DNA from: Mesorhizobium tamadayense | Lineage (GTDB): Bacteria; Pseudomonadota; Alphaproteobacteria; Rhizobiales; Rhizobiaceae | Reading direction: 5' to 3' | Assembly: GCF_003863365.1 (NCBI RefSeq) | Contig: NZ_RQXT01000032.1 | Span: 21,784 to 85,783 of the forward strand | Length of the DNA stretch: 64,000 nt | Part shown: piece by piece, positions 1-7,746 of the stretch | Layout: every line of letters begins with the position of its first letter | Numbering within the stretch: position 1 is the first letter of the stretch | Notes under the pieces: model-generated | Databases searched by the model: none | What the model was told of the DNA's origin: nothing | The model's input: only the letters and a program-made list of their open reading frames with translations | Translations under genes and position numbers: made by a program

Positions 1-287
1 AGAATCCAGAAAACTGGATGCGCATAGTAAACGCCTGTAAAGCTTAATGAAGTCTTAACGCCGGACGGAATTTTTGACCGAACGAACTTCCTGTGCCGGA
101 ACGGGACGAGCCGTTTTCGCTTTCTCAGGGTGCGCGAAACCGGATTCGCGGATGCTGATCGCGGCGCCGAAACATGCTGGCCGCCGCCGCGACATCGTTC
201 CGAAACACGCGCCGCGCTAAACGCCCGCTCCTCTCAACGGTCGGCGCAATCGACGCCGCCGCAAATCAAGAAATCCAGGAGCACACC
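1..287. other. Left-edge region without a supported gene
   Basis: No ORF here has a credible start, ribosome-binding site and family resemblance. The only ORFs are out-of-frame extensions of the DUF2269 gene that follows. The first 60 bases are relatively AT-rich and may be the upstream region of a gene outside the window. The last bases carry the Shine-Dalgarno sequence (CAGGAG, about 276-281) of the next gene. Confidence 0.5.
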
Positions 288-839
288 ATGGACTGGTACT
301 CGATCGTCAAATTCCTCCACGTCGTCTCGGCCATCCTGTGGGTCGGTGGCGGCTTCGTCCTGTTCCTGCTCGGCGTGCTTGCCGAGCGCGCAGGCAACAT
401 CGAGGACAAGCTGCTGGCGATGCGCGCCAGCGGCCAGCTCGGCGGCAAGTTCTTCGCGCCGATGTCGATGCTCACCTTGATCTTCGGCCTCATCATGTGC
501 GGTTTCTGGGTCGGCTTTTCCGAGCTGTGGATCGTCATCGGCCTCGTCGGCTACGCCACGACCTTCTCGATCGGCATGCTCGTCTTCAAGCCGACCGGCG
601 AGCGGATGGGCGCCATGGTCGCCAAGGAAGGCGTCACGCCGGCGGTTCTCGCCATCGGCCAGCGCATGATGAGCTGGGCGCGCCTCGACTATGCCGTCAT
701 GCTGGCGATCATCGCCGACATGGTGCTGAAGCCCACCTTGGACGACATCGGCATCCTTGCCGGCATGGTGCTGGTGGTGGCGGCCGGCGCGGCGCTCGCC
801 CTTGGCGGCGGCCGCCAGTTGGTGCCGAGCGCGGCTTGA
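288..839 (+). CDS. DUF2269 family membrane protein
   Basis: This encodes a 183-residue integral membrane protein of the DUF2269 type, whose molecular function is not established. The N-terminus (MDWYSIVKFLHVVSAILWVG) has the 'KFLHV..AILWVGGG' signature of this family, with about four hydrophobic segments (near residues 5-27, 60-80, 85-105 and 155-178). The start at 288 was chosen over an upstream in-frame start at 174 because it follows a CAGGAG ribosome-binding site and begins at the conserved domain edge. It converges on the TauE gene with a hairpin in between. The family assignment is by pattern recognition; no substrate can be named. Confidence 0.8.
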   Translation: MDWYSIVKFLHVVSAILWVGGGFVLFLLGVLAERAGNIEDKLLAMRASGQLGGKFFAPMSMLTLIFGLIMCGFWVGFSELWIVIGLVGYATTFSIGMLVFKPTGERMGAMVAKEGVTPAVLAIGQRMMSWARLDYAVMLAIIADMVLKPTLDDIGILAGMVLVVAAGAALALGGGRQLVPSAA

Positions 840-850
840 GACCGCGATTG

Positions 851-874
851 TAGGGCGGTTGCTGAGCCGCCCTA
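851..874. terminator. Hairpin between convergent genes
   Basis: TAGGGCGG and CCGCCCTA form a perfect 8-bp stem around an 8-base loop, midway between the convergent DUF2269 and TauE genes. Neither side has a clear T-run, so a bidirectional terminator role is inferred from position and stem strength only. Confidence 0.4.
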
Positions 875-895
875 TCTGTTACACGAGTCCGGCTG

Positions 896-1666
896 TTACA
901 TGAGTCCGGCGATACCGTCCCAGAGCAGCTTGACCGCCACCACGGCCACCGTCGCATAGGTGAACGGATAAAAGATCTCCGGCCGCATGCGGCGCACCAG
1001 CCAGGCGCCGGCGATGGTGGAGAGCGGCGCCAGCGGCATCAACGCAAAAGAGGCGGTAAGGTTGGTGCTGTCGAACTGGCCGAGCGCGAAATAAGGAATG
1101 AGCTTCAACGCATTGGTGGCGGCGAAGAAGATCGCCGCCGTCCCCGACAGCACCTTCGGATCGAGCCGGATCGGCAGCGCATAGACCTGGAATGGCGGGC
1201 CGCCGACATGAGCGACGAAGCTGGTGAAGCCGGCGACCGTGCCCCAGAAGGCCGCGGCGATCCGGTTCGGTTCCGCCGCGTGATCGGCGCCGTGGCGAAA
1301 CTGCAGATAGATCCAGCGCAAGACGAAAACCAGCGCGACCGCGCCGACGATCAGCCGCACCATCTCCTCGGTCACCAGGGCCGCCGTCAGCCAGCCTAGG
1401 CCGATGCCGATGACTGCGCCCGGCATCATGTCGACCAGCATCCTGCGGTCATAGATGCCCCACCATGTCCACACCGAAACGATGTCCATCAGGCAAAGGA
1501 TCGGCAGCAGAATGGCCGCCGCCTGCACCGGCGGGATGGCCAGCGCCATCAACGGCACGCCAACGAAGCCGACAGCGCCGCCGAAACCGCCCTTCGACAG
1601 GCCGACGAGGATGACTGCCGGAATGGCGGCGGCATAGAACCAGGGATCGCTGAGCAGGCCTGACAT
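896..1666 (-). CDS. TauE/SafE family sulfite-exporter-like permease
   Basis: The 256-residue protein is an inner-membrane permease of the TauE/SafE (DUF81) family, whose members move small anions or sulfur compounds. It has the repeated hydrophobic pattern of the family, with the N-terminal 'GLSKGGFGGAVGFVGVPLMA' signature and the second-half counterpart around 'TSFVAHVGGPPFQVY'. The start was placed at 1666 (MSGLLSDPW), because the upstream in-frame extension to 1834 is proline- and serine-rich and does not resemble the family. No neighbouring sulfur gene indicates a substrate, so it stays generic. Confidence 0.85.
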   Translation of the reverse strand: MSGLLSDPWFYAAAIPAVILVGLSKGGFGGAVGFVGVPLMALAIPPVQAAAILLPILCLMDIVSVWTWWGIYDRRMLVDMMPGAVIGIGLGWLTAALVTEEMVRLIVGAVALVFVLRWIYLQFRHGADHAAEPNRIAAAFWGTVAGFTSFVAHVGGPPFQVYALPIRLDPKVLSGTAAIFFAATNALKLIPYFALGQFDSTNLTASFALMPLAPLSTIAGAWLVRRMRPEIFYPFTYATVAVVAVKLLWDGIAGLM

Positions 1667-1865
1667 GGGGAACGGCTGGGACGAGAGCGCGGGGATGAGA
1701 GCGGTTGGAGATGGCGGGAGGACCTGCAATAGACCACAAAGCGGAACGCTGCGATAGACAATGTGCCCCGGCTGGTCGACCGGCGCGATCAACTGTCCGT
1801 AACCCGGTTTGCGGCAAGCGGCGGGGCTATGCATAAGGTCACCGGACCAGCTTGAGGTTTTGACG

Positions 1866-2324
1866 ATGAGCGAACTCCAGATTCGCCGCGCGGAAAAAGC
1901 CGATCTCCCGGCGATCGTCGCGATGCTTGCCGACGACGCGCTTGGCCGCGTCCGCGAGAATGCAGCCGTGCCTTTGGCGCGAGCCTATCTGGATGCCTTC
2001 GCGGCGGTCGACGGCAACCCCAACCAGTTGCTGGCGGTGATGACGGACCGCGACGATGTCATCGGCACGCTGCAGATCAGCTTTCTCCCGGGGCTGTCGT
2101 TACAGGGCGCCTGGCGCGGCCAGATCGAGGCGGTGCGCGTCGCGGCGAACCGGCGCGGCGAAGGGCTTGGGCATCGCCTGCTCGAATGGGCGATCGAGAA
2201 ATGCCGCGAGCGCGGCTGCAGGATCGTCCAGTTGACGACCAACAAGAGCCGCCTCGACGCGCACCGCTTCTACGAACGGCTCGGCTTCAAGGCCAGCCAC
2301 ATCGGCTACAAGCTGGATCTTTAG
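1866..2324 (+). CDS. GNAT family N-acetyltransferase
   Basis: This is a 152-residue single-domain GNAT acetyltransferase. The acetyl-CoA-binding motif A reads VRVAANRRGEGLGHRLLEWA (about residues 82-101), followed by the C-terminal 'HRFYERLGF' typical of motif B. The start at 1866 follows a GAGG element and begins MSELQIRRAEKADLPAI, as is usual for the fold; the longer ORF from 1809 adds 19 unrelated residues. The acceptor substrate cannot be inferred. It is transcribed away from the TauE gene, with about 200 bp between them that carry no recognised element. Confidence 0.85.
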   Translation: MSELQIRRAEKADLPAIVAMLADDALGRVRENAAVPLARAYLDAFAAVDGNPNQLLAVMTDRDDVIGTLQISFLPGLSLQGAWRGQIEAVRVAANRRGEGLGHRLLEWAIEKCRERGCRIVQLTTNKSRLDAHRFYERLGFKASHIGYKLDL

Positions 2325-2508
2325 CAAGCCGGCCCGCTGCTGCTCAGGCCGGGGCGTTCCCCGGCCGTCTGGTCAACGCGAGCCGCGACGGTTACCGCGC
2401 ATTTCAGCGGCGACCTTCGCACGCCTCCTGTTCAAGCCGGACGCTTTGCTCTATGCCGCAATGCAACCATCTTCGCCCGGCATAGGCGAAAACCGGGATC
2501 GAAGACCG

Positions 2509-3156
2509 ATGAATGAAGCAACGCTGCTCAACCGCTGCCGTATCGTGCTGATCGCGCCGCCGCTTGCGACGGCCGAGCGCATCTGCGCGGCGTTCGAGGG
2601 CGGCGACATCGCCTCGCTGATCCTGCCTGACAACGGCATGGACGATGCCGCCTTCCAGGCCTTCGCCGAGAAGATCGTGCCGGTCGCTCAAGCCGCCGGC
2701 ATCGCCGTCATCATCGCCGGCGACAGCCGCATTGCCGGCCGCGTCCACGCCGACGGCATCCACGTCGAGGCAAACCGCCAGGAACTGGCCGAGACGATCG
2801 AGCGCGTGGCCGACAAGATGATGGTCGGCGCCGGCGGCGCCAAGACCCGCGACGATGCGCTGGGGCTCGGCGAGGCGCGGCCCGACTATATGTTCTTCGG
2901 CCGCTTCGGTTACGACAACAAGCCGGAGCCGCATCCGCGCAACCTCTCGCTCGGCCAATGGTGGGCGCAGATGATCCAGATACCCTGCATCGTGATGGCC
3001 GGGTCCGAGCTTGCCTCGGTGGAGACGGTAGCGGCCACCGGAGCCGAGTTCGTGGCGCTCTCCAGCGCGGTCTTCGCCGACGGGCTCGATCCGCGCGCGC
3101 AGGTCGCCGCTGCCAACGCGCTGCTCGACGAAACCGCGCCGCGCTTCGAGGACTGA
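2509..3156 (+). CDS. ThiE/TenI-like TIM-barrel protein (divergent thiamine-phosphate synthase homologue)
   Basis: The 215-residue protein has the order of elements of the thiamine-phosphate synthase/TenI barrel: a strand with 'ADGIHVE' where ThiE has 'ADGVHLGQ', a central 'MVGAGGAKTRDDAL', and a C-terminal 'VAATGAEFVALSSAVF' phosphate-binding end. The hallmark GPVF.T.TK segment is replaced by 'FFGRFGYDNKPEPHPRN', so catalysis of thiamine phosphate formation is doubtful. The start at 2509 lies 21 codons inside the longest ORF. The stop codon is one base before the GTG of the next gene, so the two are probably translated together. Rhizobial annotations often call this thiE; I leave the symbol empty. 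Confidence 0.7.
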   Translation: MNEATLLNRCRIVLIAPPLATAERICAAFEGGDIASLILPDNGMDDAAFQAFAEKIVPVAQAAGIAVIIAGDSRIAGRVHADGIHVEANRQELAETIERVADKMMVGAGGAKTRDDALGLGEARPDYMFFGRFGYDNKPEPHPRNLSLGQWWAQMIQIPCIVMAGSELASVETVAATGAEFVALSSAVFADGLDPRAQVAAANALLDETAPRFED

Positions 3157-3157
3157 C

Positions 3158-4288
3158 GTGCGCTGGTCCCGGCTTTCCTTCACGGCCCTGGCCGCGGCCT
3201 TGACGGTCCATGCGGCCGCGGCGGCGGGCGCGGAGACCGTGCCGGTGCCGCAGCCCAGGCCGGACATCGGCACGCCGGGCACGAAGGCGCCGGAGACAAG
3301 CACCCCAACCAATGGCACCCCAAGCAATGGCGCCCCAAGTAATGGCGCCCCGAATACTGGCGCGGCACATGCCGACAAGCCGATCGAGACATCGCTGCCG
3401 CAGCCGGCGACGCTCACGCCGCCATCGGCCGATAGCGTCAATCCCGATCGCTTCGGCGCCAAGCCGCCGGACGCCGCCTACGGCGCCTTCCAGCGCGGGC
3501 TCTACAAGACCGCCTACAACCTCGCCATGATCCGGGCCAAGAACGGCGATCCTGCGGCCCAGACACTGGCCGCCGAGATCCTGTCGCGCGGGCTTGGCAT
3601 GCCGCTCAACGCCGCCGAGGCTGCGAAATGGTATGGGCTTGCCGCCGAGCAGGGTGTGCCTGAGGCCCAGTTCCAGTATGCGCTGATGCTGCTCGACGGC
3701 CGCTATGTGAAGAAGGACGACAAGGAAGCCTATGCGCTGATGCAGGCCGCCGCCGAAGCCGGCAACCGCCTGGCGCAATTCAACTTCGCGCAATTGCTCG
3801 TCCAGCAGGATCCGGGCGATGGCGGCCTCGCCAAGGCCGCCGTCTACTATGAGCGCGCTGCCGCGACCGGCCTTGCCGACGCGCAATACGCGATGGCGCA
3901 ACTCTACGCCAATGGCGCCGGCGGCAGGCCCCGTGACGACGCCAAGGCACGCATCCTGTTGGCGCAGGCCGCCCGGCAGAACTACGACACCGCGCAGATC
4001 GATCTCGCCTCCTGGATGATCGAGGGACGCGGCGGCTCGCGCGACCTGAAGTCGGGCTTCGCCTGGATGAGGCGGGCAGCCGAGGGCGGCAACGTCGCCG
4101 CCCAGAACCGCCTTGCCAAGCTCTATATGGGCGGCATCGGTACCGACCCCGATCTGATCCTGGCCGGAGCCTGGTATATCGTCGCCCGCCGCGCCGGGCT
4201 GATCGACCCGCAGATGGACGATTTCCTGCAGGGCCTCGACGACGACCAGACCAGGCAGGCGCTGCAGAAGGCGAACCGGCTGCCCTAG
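3158..4288 (+). CDS. Secreted Sel1-repeat (TPR-like) protein
   Basis: The 376-residue protein starts with GTG one base after the preceding stop. An N-terminal signal peptide (residues 1 to about 25, ending near 'AAAAGAE') predicts export. Residues about 30-90 are a low-complexity Pro/Asn/Gly/Thr linker containing a near-perfect 15-bp tandem repeat. Residues about 105-350 are Sel1-like repeats ('AAKWYGLAAEQGVPEAQFQY', 'YYERAAATGLADAQYAMAQL', 'GFAWMRRAAEGGNVAAQNRL'), which form an alpha-solenoid for protein-protein contacts. Rhizobial Sel1 proteins include the periplasmic regulator ExoR, but I see no specific evidence that this is ExoR. It is translationally coupled to the ThiE-like gene. Confidence 0.8.
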   Translation: MRWSRLSFTALAAALTVHAAAAAGAETVPVPQPRPDIGTPGTKAPETSTPTNGTPSNGAPSNGAPNTGAAHADKPIETSLPQPATLTPPSADSVNPDRFGAKPPDAAYGAFQRGLYKTAYNLAMIRAKNGDPAAQTLAAEILSRGLGMPLNAAEAAKWYGLAAEQGVPEAQFQYALMLLDGRYVKKDDKEAYALMQAAAEAGNRLAQFNFAQLLVQQDPGDGGLAKAAVYYERAAATGLADAQYAMAQLYANGAGGRPRDDAKARILLAQAARQNYDTAQIDLASWMIEGRGGSRDLKSGFAWMRRAAEGGNVAAQNRLAKLYMGGIGTDPDLILAGAWYIVARRAGLIDPQMDDFLQGLDDDQTRQALQKANRLP

Positions 4289-4418
4289 CGGCCTTCACCG
4301 CCGCAATCGGCTCCGTGCCCCTCCTTTCCGCGCTCCCTTGCCTCTCCGGACGATTTGTGGTCTTGGAGGCGCCAAAGCGCGCTCGGCGCGGAAAAATCTC
4401 ATTCCGGATCAGTTCATC

Positions 4419-4985
4419 ATGGCCAAGATCAGTGGCAGCGAAATCCGTCCCGGCTATGTCATCGAGCACGATGGCGGCCTGTGGGTGGCGGTCAAGACCA
4501 ACACCGTCAAGCCGGGCAAGGGCGGCGCCTACAATCAGGTCGAGCTGAAGAACCTGATCAACGGCACCAAGCTCAACGAGCGCTTCCGCTCGGCCGAGAC
4601 CGTCGAGCAGATCCGGCTCGACCTGAAGGATTTCTCCTTCCTCTACGAGCAGGGCGAGGCGCTGGTGTTCATGGACACCGAGAGCTACGAGCAGCTCGAG
4701 CTGAACAAGGACTTCGTCGGCGAACGCGCCGCCTTCCTTCAGGACGGCATGATGGTGACGGTCCAGCTCTATGAGGAACGCCCGATCGGCATCTCGCTGC
4801 CCGACCAGGTGACGCTGGCCATCACCGAGGCCGACCCGGTGGTGAGGGGCCAGACGGCGGCCTCCTCCTATAAGCCTGCAGTGCTGGAGAACGGCGTCCG
4901 CGTGCTGGTGCCGCCCTTCATCTCGGCCGGCGAGCGCATCGTCGTCGACACCAATGAGATCACTTACGTCCGCCGCGCCGAGTAG
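4419..4985 (+). CDS. efp: Translation elongation factor P
   Basis: EF-P (188 residues, the normal family length) binds between the P and E sites of stalled ribosomes and promotes peptide bonds at polyproline stretches. The N-terminal KOW-like domain contains the modification loop VKPGKGGAY with Lys34, the position beta-lysylated by EpmA in enterobacteria; the OB domains end at 'RISAGERIVVDTNEITYV'-like sequence. The start at 4419 (MAKISGSEIRPG) was chosen over an upstream in-frame start at 4338 by family alignment. suhB follows 22 bases later, so the two are probably co-transcribed. No epmA or epmB gene is in the window. Confidence 0.95.
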   Translation: MAKISGSEIRPGYVIEHDGGLWVAVKTNTVKPGKGGAYNQVELKNLINGTKLNERFRSAETVEQIRLDLKDFSFLYEQGEALVFMDTESYEQLELNKDFVGERAAFLQDGMMVTVQLYEERPIGISLPDQVTLAITEADPVVRGQTAASSYKPAVLENGVRVLVPPFISAGERIVVDTNEITYVRRAE

Positions 4986-5007
4986 ACGGGCTAGAGGAAG
5001 AAAAAGA

Positions 5008-5808
5008 ATGGCACGCTCCGCGATCCTCAATGTCATGGTCCAGGCCGCGATGAAGGCCGGCCGGTCCCTGTCGCGCGATTTCGGCGAGGTGCAGAACCTG
5101 CAGGTCTCGATGAAGGGACCTGGCGACTATGTCAGCCAGGCCGACCGCAAGGCCGAAGAGATCGTCTTTGCCGAGCTGTCGAAGGCGCGGCCGGGCTACG
5201 CTTTCCTGATGGAGGAGCGCGGCGCCGTCGAAGGCGAGGACAGCCAGCATCGCTGGATCGTCGACCCGCTCGACGGCACCACCAACTTCCTGCACGGCAT
5301 TCCGCTCTTCGCGGTCTCGATCGCGCTCGAGCGCCAGGGCCAGATCGTCGCCGGCGTCGTCTACAATCCGGCGATGGACGAGCTCTACACCGCCGAGCGC
5401 GGCGGCGGCGCCTTCATGAACGACCGCCGGCTGCGCGTCGCCGGACGCGCCAAGCTCACCGATGCCGTGATCGGCTGCGGCGTGCCGCATCTCGGGCGCG
5501 GCCAGCACGGCAATTTTCTGATCGAATTGCGCAACGTCATGGCGGAAGTCTCCGGCGTTCGCCGCCTCGGTTCCGTGGCGCTCGATCTTGCTTACGTCGC
5601 CGCCGGCCGCATGGACGGCTTTTGGGAGACCGGCCTGTCGTCCTGGGATATCGCCGCCGGCATCCTGCTTGTGCGCGAGGCGGGCGGATTCGTCTCCGAC
5701 ATGGATGGCGGGCAGGACATGCTTGACGCCGGCGCGGTCGTCGCCGGCAACGAGCCTATCCAGCGCGCGCTGCTCAAGACCGTGAAAAAGCCGCTTGCGG
5801 CGCGTTGA
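5008..5808 (+). CDS. suhB: Inositol-1-monophosphatase family protein (SuhB-like)
   Basis: The 266-residue enzyme hydrolyses inositol monophosphates and related sugar phosphates with Mg2+. The metal-binding motifs are present in order: 'MEERG' (about residues 70-74), DPLDGTTNF (about 88-96) and the late 'SSWDIAAGILL' (about 210-220). The start at 5008 follows a GAAGAAAAAGA purine-rich stretch; the in-frame ORF upstream overlaps efp and is not conserved. In E. coli SuhB also takes part in rRNA antitermination; whether this homologue does is unknown. Confidence 0.9.
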   Translation: MARSAILNVMVQAAMKAGRSLSRDFGEVQNLQVSMKGPGDYVSQADRKAEEIVFAELSKARPGYAFLMEERGAVEGEDSQHRWIVDPLDGTTNFLHGIPLFAVSIALERQGQIVAGVVYNPAMDELYTAERGGGAFMNDRRLRVAGRAKLTDAVIGCGVPHLGRGQHGNFLIELRNVMAEVSGVRRLGSVALDLAYVAAGRMDGFWETGLSSWDIAAGILLVREAGGFVSDMDGGQDMLDAGAVVAGNEPIQRALLKTVKKPLAAR

Positions 5809-5902
5809 CGGCACGGCGCGCTGAAGCGCCGCAGTCGCAAAACCGCAACCGAAGCTTGAAATATTGGTCCGCGACTGCCCAGATTAGGGCGCAGGATCAC
5901 TC

Positions 5903-6613
5903 ATGAACGACGCTCGCCCAGAATCCCGGATCGAAATCGGGTCCCAGATCGAAATCCCCTTTGTGGGTCGCTGGCACTATTCGCGCGCCGAGATGATCGC
6001 CGACGGCATCGTGCATGCCGTGGGCATCGTGCTGGCGATCGCGGCCGGCTCGGCCTTCCTGGCGCTCGCCGCTTTTCATTCCGGTCCCGGCGAATATGTC
6101 GCCGCGGTCTTCTATGTGGTGTCGCTGCTCACCGTGCTGTCGGTGTCGCTGGCCTATAATCTGTGGCCGGTATCGTGGCCGGCGAAATGGATCCTGCGCC
6201 GCTTCGACCATGCCGCGATCTACCTTCTGATCGCCGCCACCTACACACCTTTCCTGGCCCAGCTCCACACCACGCCGTTGGCCTTGCCGATGATCGTTGT
6301 CGTGTGGAGCGCGGCGGCGATGGGCATCGCGATCAAGATGTTCCTGCCCGGACGCTACGACCGTCTGGCGATCGTCTTCTACCTCGCCATCGGCTGGAGC
6401 GGCGTGGTGCTGGCCGGGCCGCTGGTCGAGACGCTGCCGACGGCCTCCATCGCGCTGCTCGTGGCCGGCGGCATCGTCTATTCCTGCGGCGTCATCTTCT
6501 TCGCCTGGAAAGGGCTGCGCTTCCACAACGCCGTCTGGCACGGTTTCGTCGTCGCCGGCGCCGGGCTGCACCTGGCCGCAATGGTCGACTGCCTGGTCGT
6601 CAGCCGCTTCTGA
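5903..6613 (+). CDS. Haemolysin III / PAQR family membrane protein
   Basis: The 236-residue protein has seven hydrophobic segments and the conserved PAQR/HlyIII motifs: 'MIADGIVHAVG' (about residues 32-42), 'RRFDHAAIYLLIAATYTPF' (about 98-116) and the C-terminal 'WHGFVVAGAGLHLAAM' (about 210-225). Together these supply the Asp/His residues expected to bind zinc. Bacterial members are linked to membrane-fluidity homeostasis; the haemolysin name is historical. A CAGGA element precedes the ATG. The gene stands alone, 94 bases after suhB. Confidence 0.88.
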   Translation: MNDARPESRIEIGSQIEIPFVGRWHYSRAEMIADGIVHAVGIVLAIAAGSAFLALAAFHSGPGEYVAAVFYVVSLLTVLSVSLAYNLWPVSWPAKWILRRFDHAAIYLLIAATYTPFLAQLHTTPLALPMIVVVWSAAAMGIAIKMFLPGRYDRLAIVFYLAIGWSGVVLAGPLVETLPTASIALLVAGGIVYSCGVIFFAWKGLRFHNAVWHGFVVAGAGLHLAAMVDCLVVSRF

Positions 6614-6725
6614 GCCCTTGCCGGCCCTTGGCGGCTGCGATATTGCCAAGCGCCATTCAATTTGGTCACAATTCCGTTTAGAGTCGCGGCAATTCTGCGG
6701 TGGTGGCATCGGAAACGGGGCACGG

Positions 6726-7745
6726 ATGGCTTTTCTCAGATCCTTCGGCAGGCGTTCGGACGTCCTGGTCTACGATCCGCACAAGCTGTCGAGCCCGCAG
6801 GTCTTCCTGCTCACCATGGTGATCTTCCTGGTCATTGTCGCCTTCATCGCCGCCATCCTCACCCGCCAGATCTCGAGCGCCTTCTCCAGCAATCCCGGCC
6901 TCAACGGGCTGATCATCGGCGTGCTCGCCGTCGGCATCCTCCTCGCCTTCGTCCAGGTCGGCCGGCTGTTCAGGGAAGTGCGCTGGGTCAATTCCTTCCG
7001 CGCCGGCTCCGAGACCACCGAGCCGGTGCTGTTGGCGCCGATGAAGGCCATGATCGGCCGCTCGTCGACCATCGCTTTCTCGACCTCTTCGATGCGCACC
7101 ATGCTCGATTCCATCGCCACCCGGCTCGACGAAAGCCGCGACACTTCGCGCTATCTCGTCGGCCTTTTGGTGTTCCTCGGCCTCCTCGGCACCTTCTGGG
7201 GCCTGCTCAACACCATCGCCTCGATCCGCGAGACCATCGAGGCGCTCGACCCAGGCACCGGCGATGCCGCCGCCGTGCTCGACGCGCTGAAGCAGGGCCT
7301 GTCGGCGCCGCTCGCCGGCATGGGCACGGCCTTCTCGTCCTCGCTGTTCGGCCTCTCCGGTTCGCTGGTGCTCGGCTTCCTCGACCTGCAGGCCGGCCGC
7401 GCCCAGACCCGCTTCTACACCGAGCTCGAGAACTGGCTGTCGTCGGTCACCGATCTCTCGTCCGATATCGTCGTGTCCGATCAGGCCCGGGCCGAGCCGT
7501 CGGAGGAGATCCGCCTGCTGTCGGAGCGGCTGCGCAGCCTGCAGGAGAATGGCGGCGGCTCCAATCCGCGCGTCGCCACCGCCATGGCCAACCTCGCCGA
7601 CGGCATTTCCGGCCTGGTCAAGAACATGCGCTCGGAGCAGCAGATCATGCGAGACTGGGTGGAAGCCCAATCCGACGAGCAGAAGGCCATGCGCAACACG
7701 CTGGAAAAGATCGCGGACGCGCTGAAGAAGACCGGAGTGCACTGA
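6726..7745 (+). CDS. MotA/TolQ/ExbB-type proton channel subunit
   Basis: The 339-residue protein has a first hydrophobic segment at residues 26-45, a second at about 56-78, and a long paired segment around 'YLVGLLVFLGLLGTFWGLL' plus 'GMGTAFSSSLFGLSGSLVLGF'. This is the MotA/ExbB fold in which the last two helices form the proton path. A helical C-terminal tail of about 110 residues is predicted to be cytoplasmic. The start at 6726 was chosen because the longest ORF (from 6297) overlaps the previous gene out of frame. A GTG one base after its stop begins the MotB-like partner, so the two form a two-gene unit. It is not the flagellar MotA, since no flagellar genes are nearby. Confidence 0.85.
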   Translation: MAFLRSFGRRSDVLVYDPHKLSSPQVFLLTMVIFLVIVAFIAAILTRQISSAFSSNPGLNGLIIGVLAVGILLAFVQVGRLFREVRWVNSFRAGSETTEPVLLAPMKAMIGRSSTIAFSTSSMRTMLDSIATRLDESRDTSRYLVGLLVFLGLLGTFWGLLNTIASIRETIEALDPGTGDAAAVLDALKQGLSAPLAGMGTAFSSSLFGLSGSLVLGFLDLQAGRAQTRFYTELENWLSSVTDLSSDIVVSDQARAEPSEEIRLLSERLRSLQENGGGSNPRVATAMANLADGISGLVKNMRSEQQIMRDWVEAQSDEQKAMRNTLEKIADALKKTGVH

Positions 7746-7746
7746 C

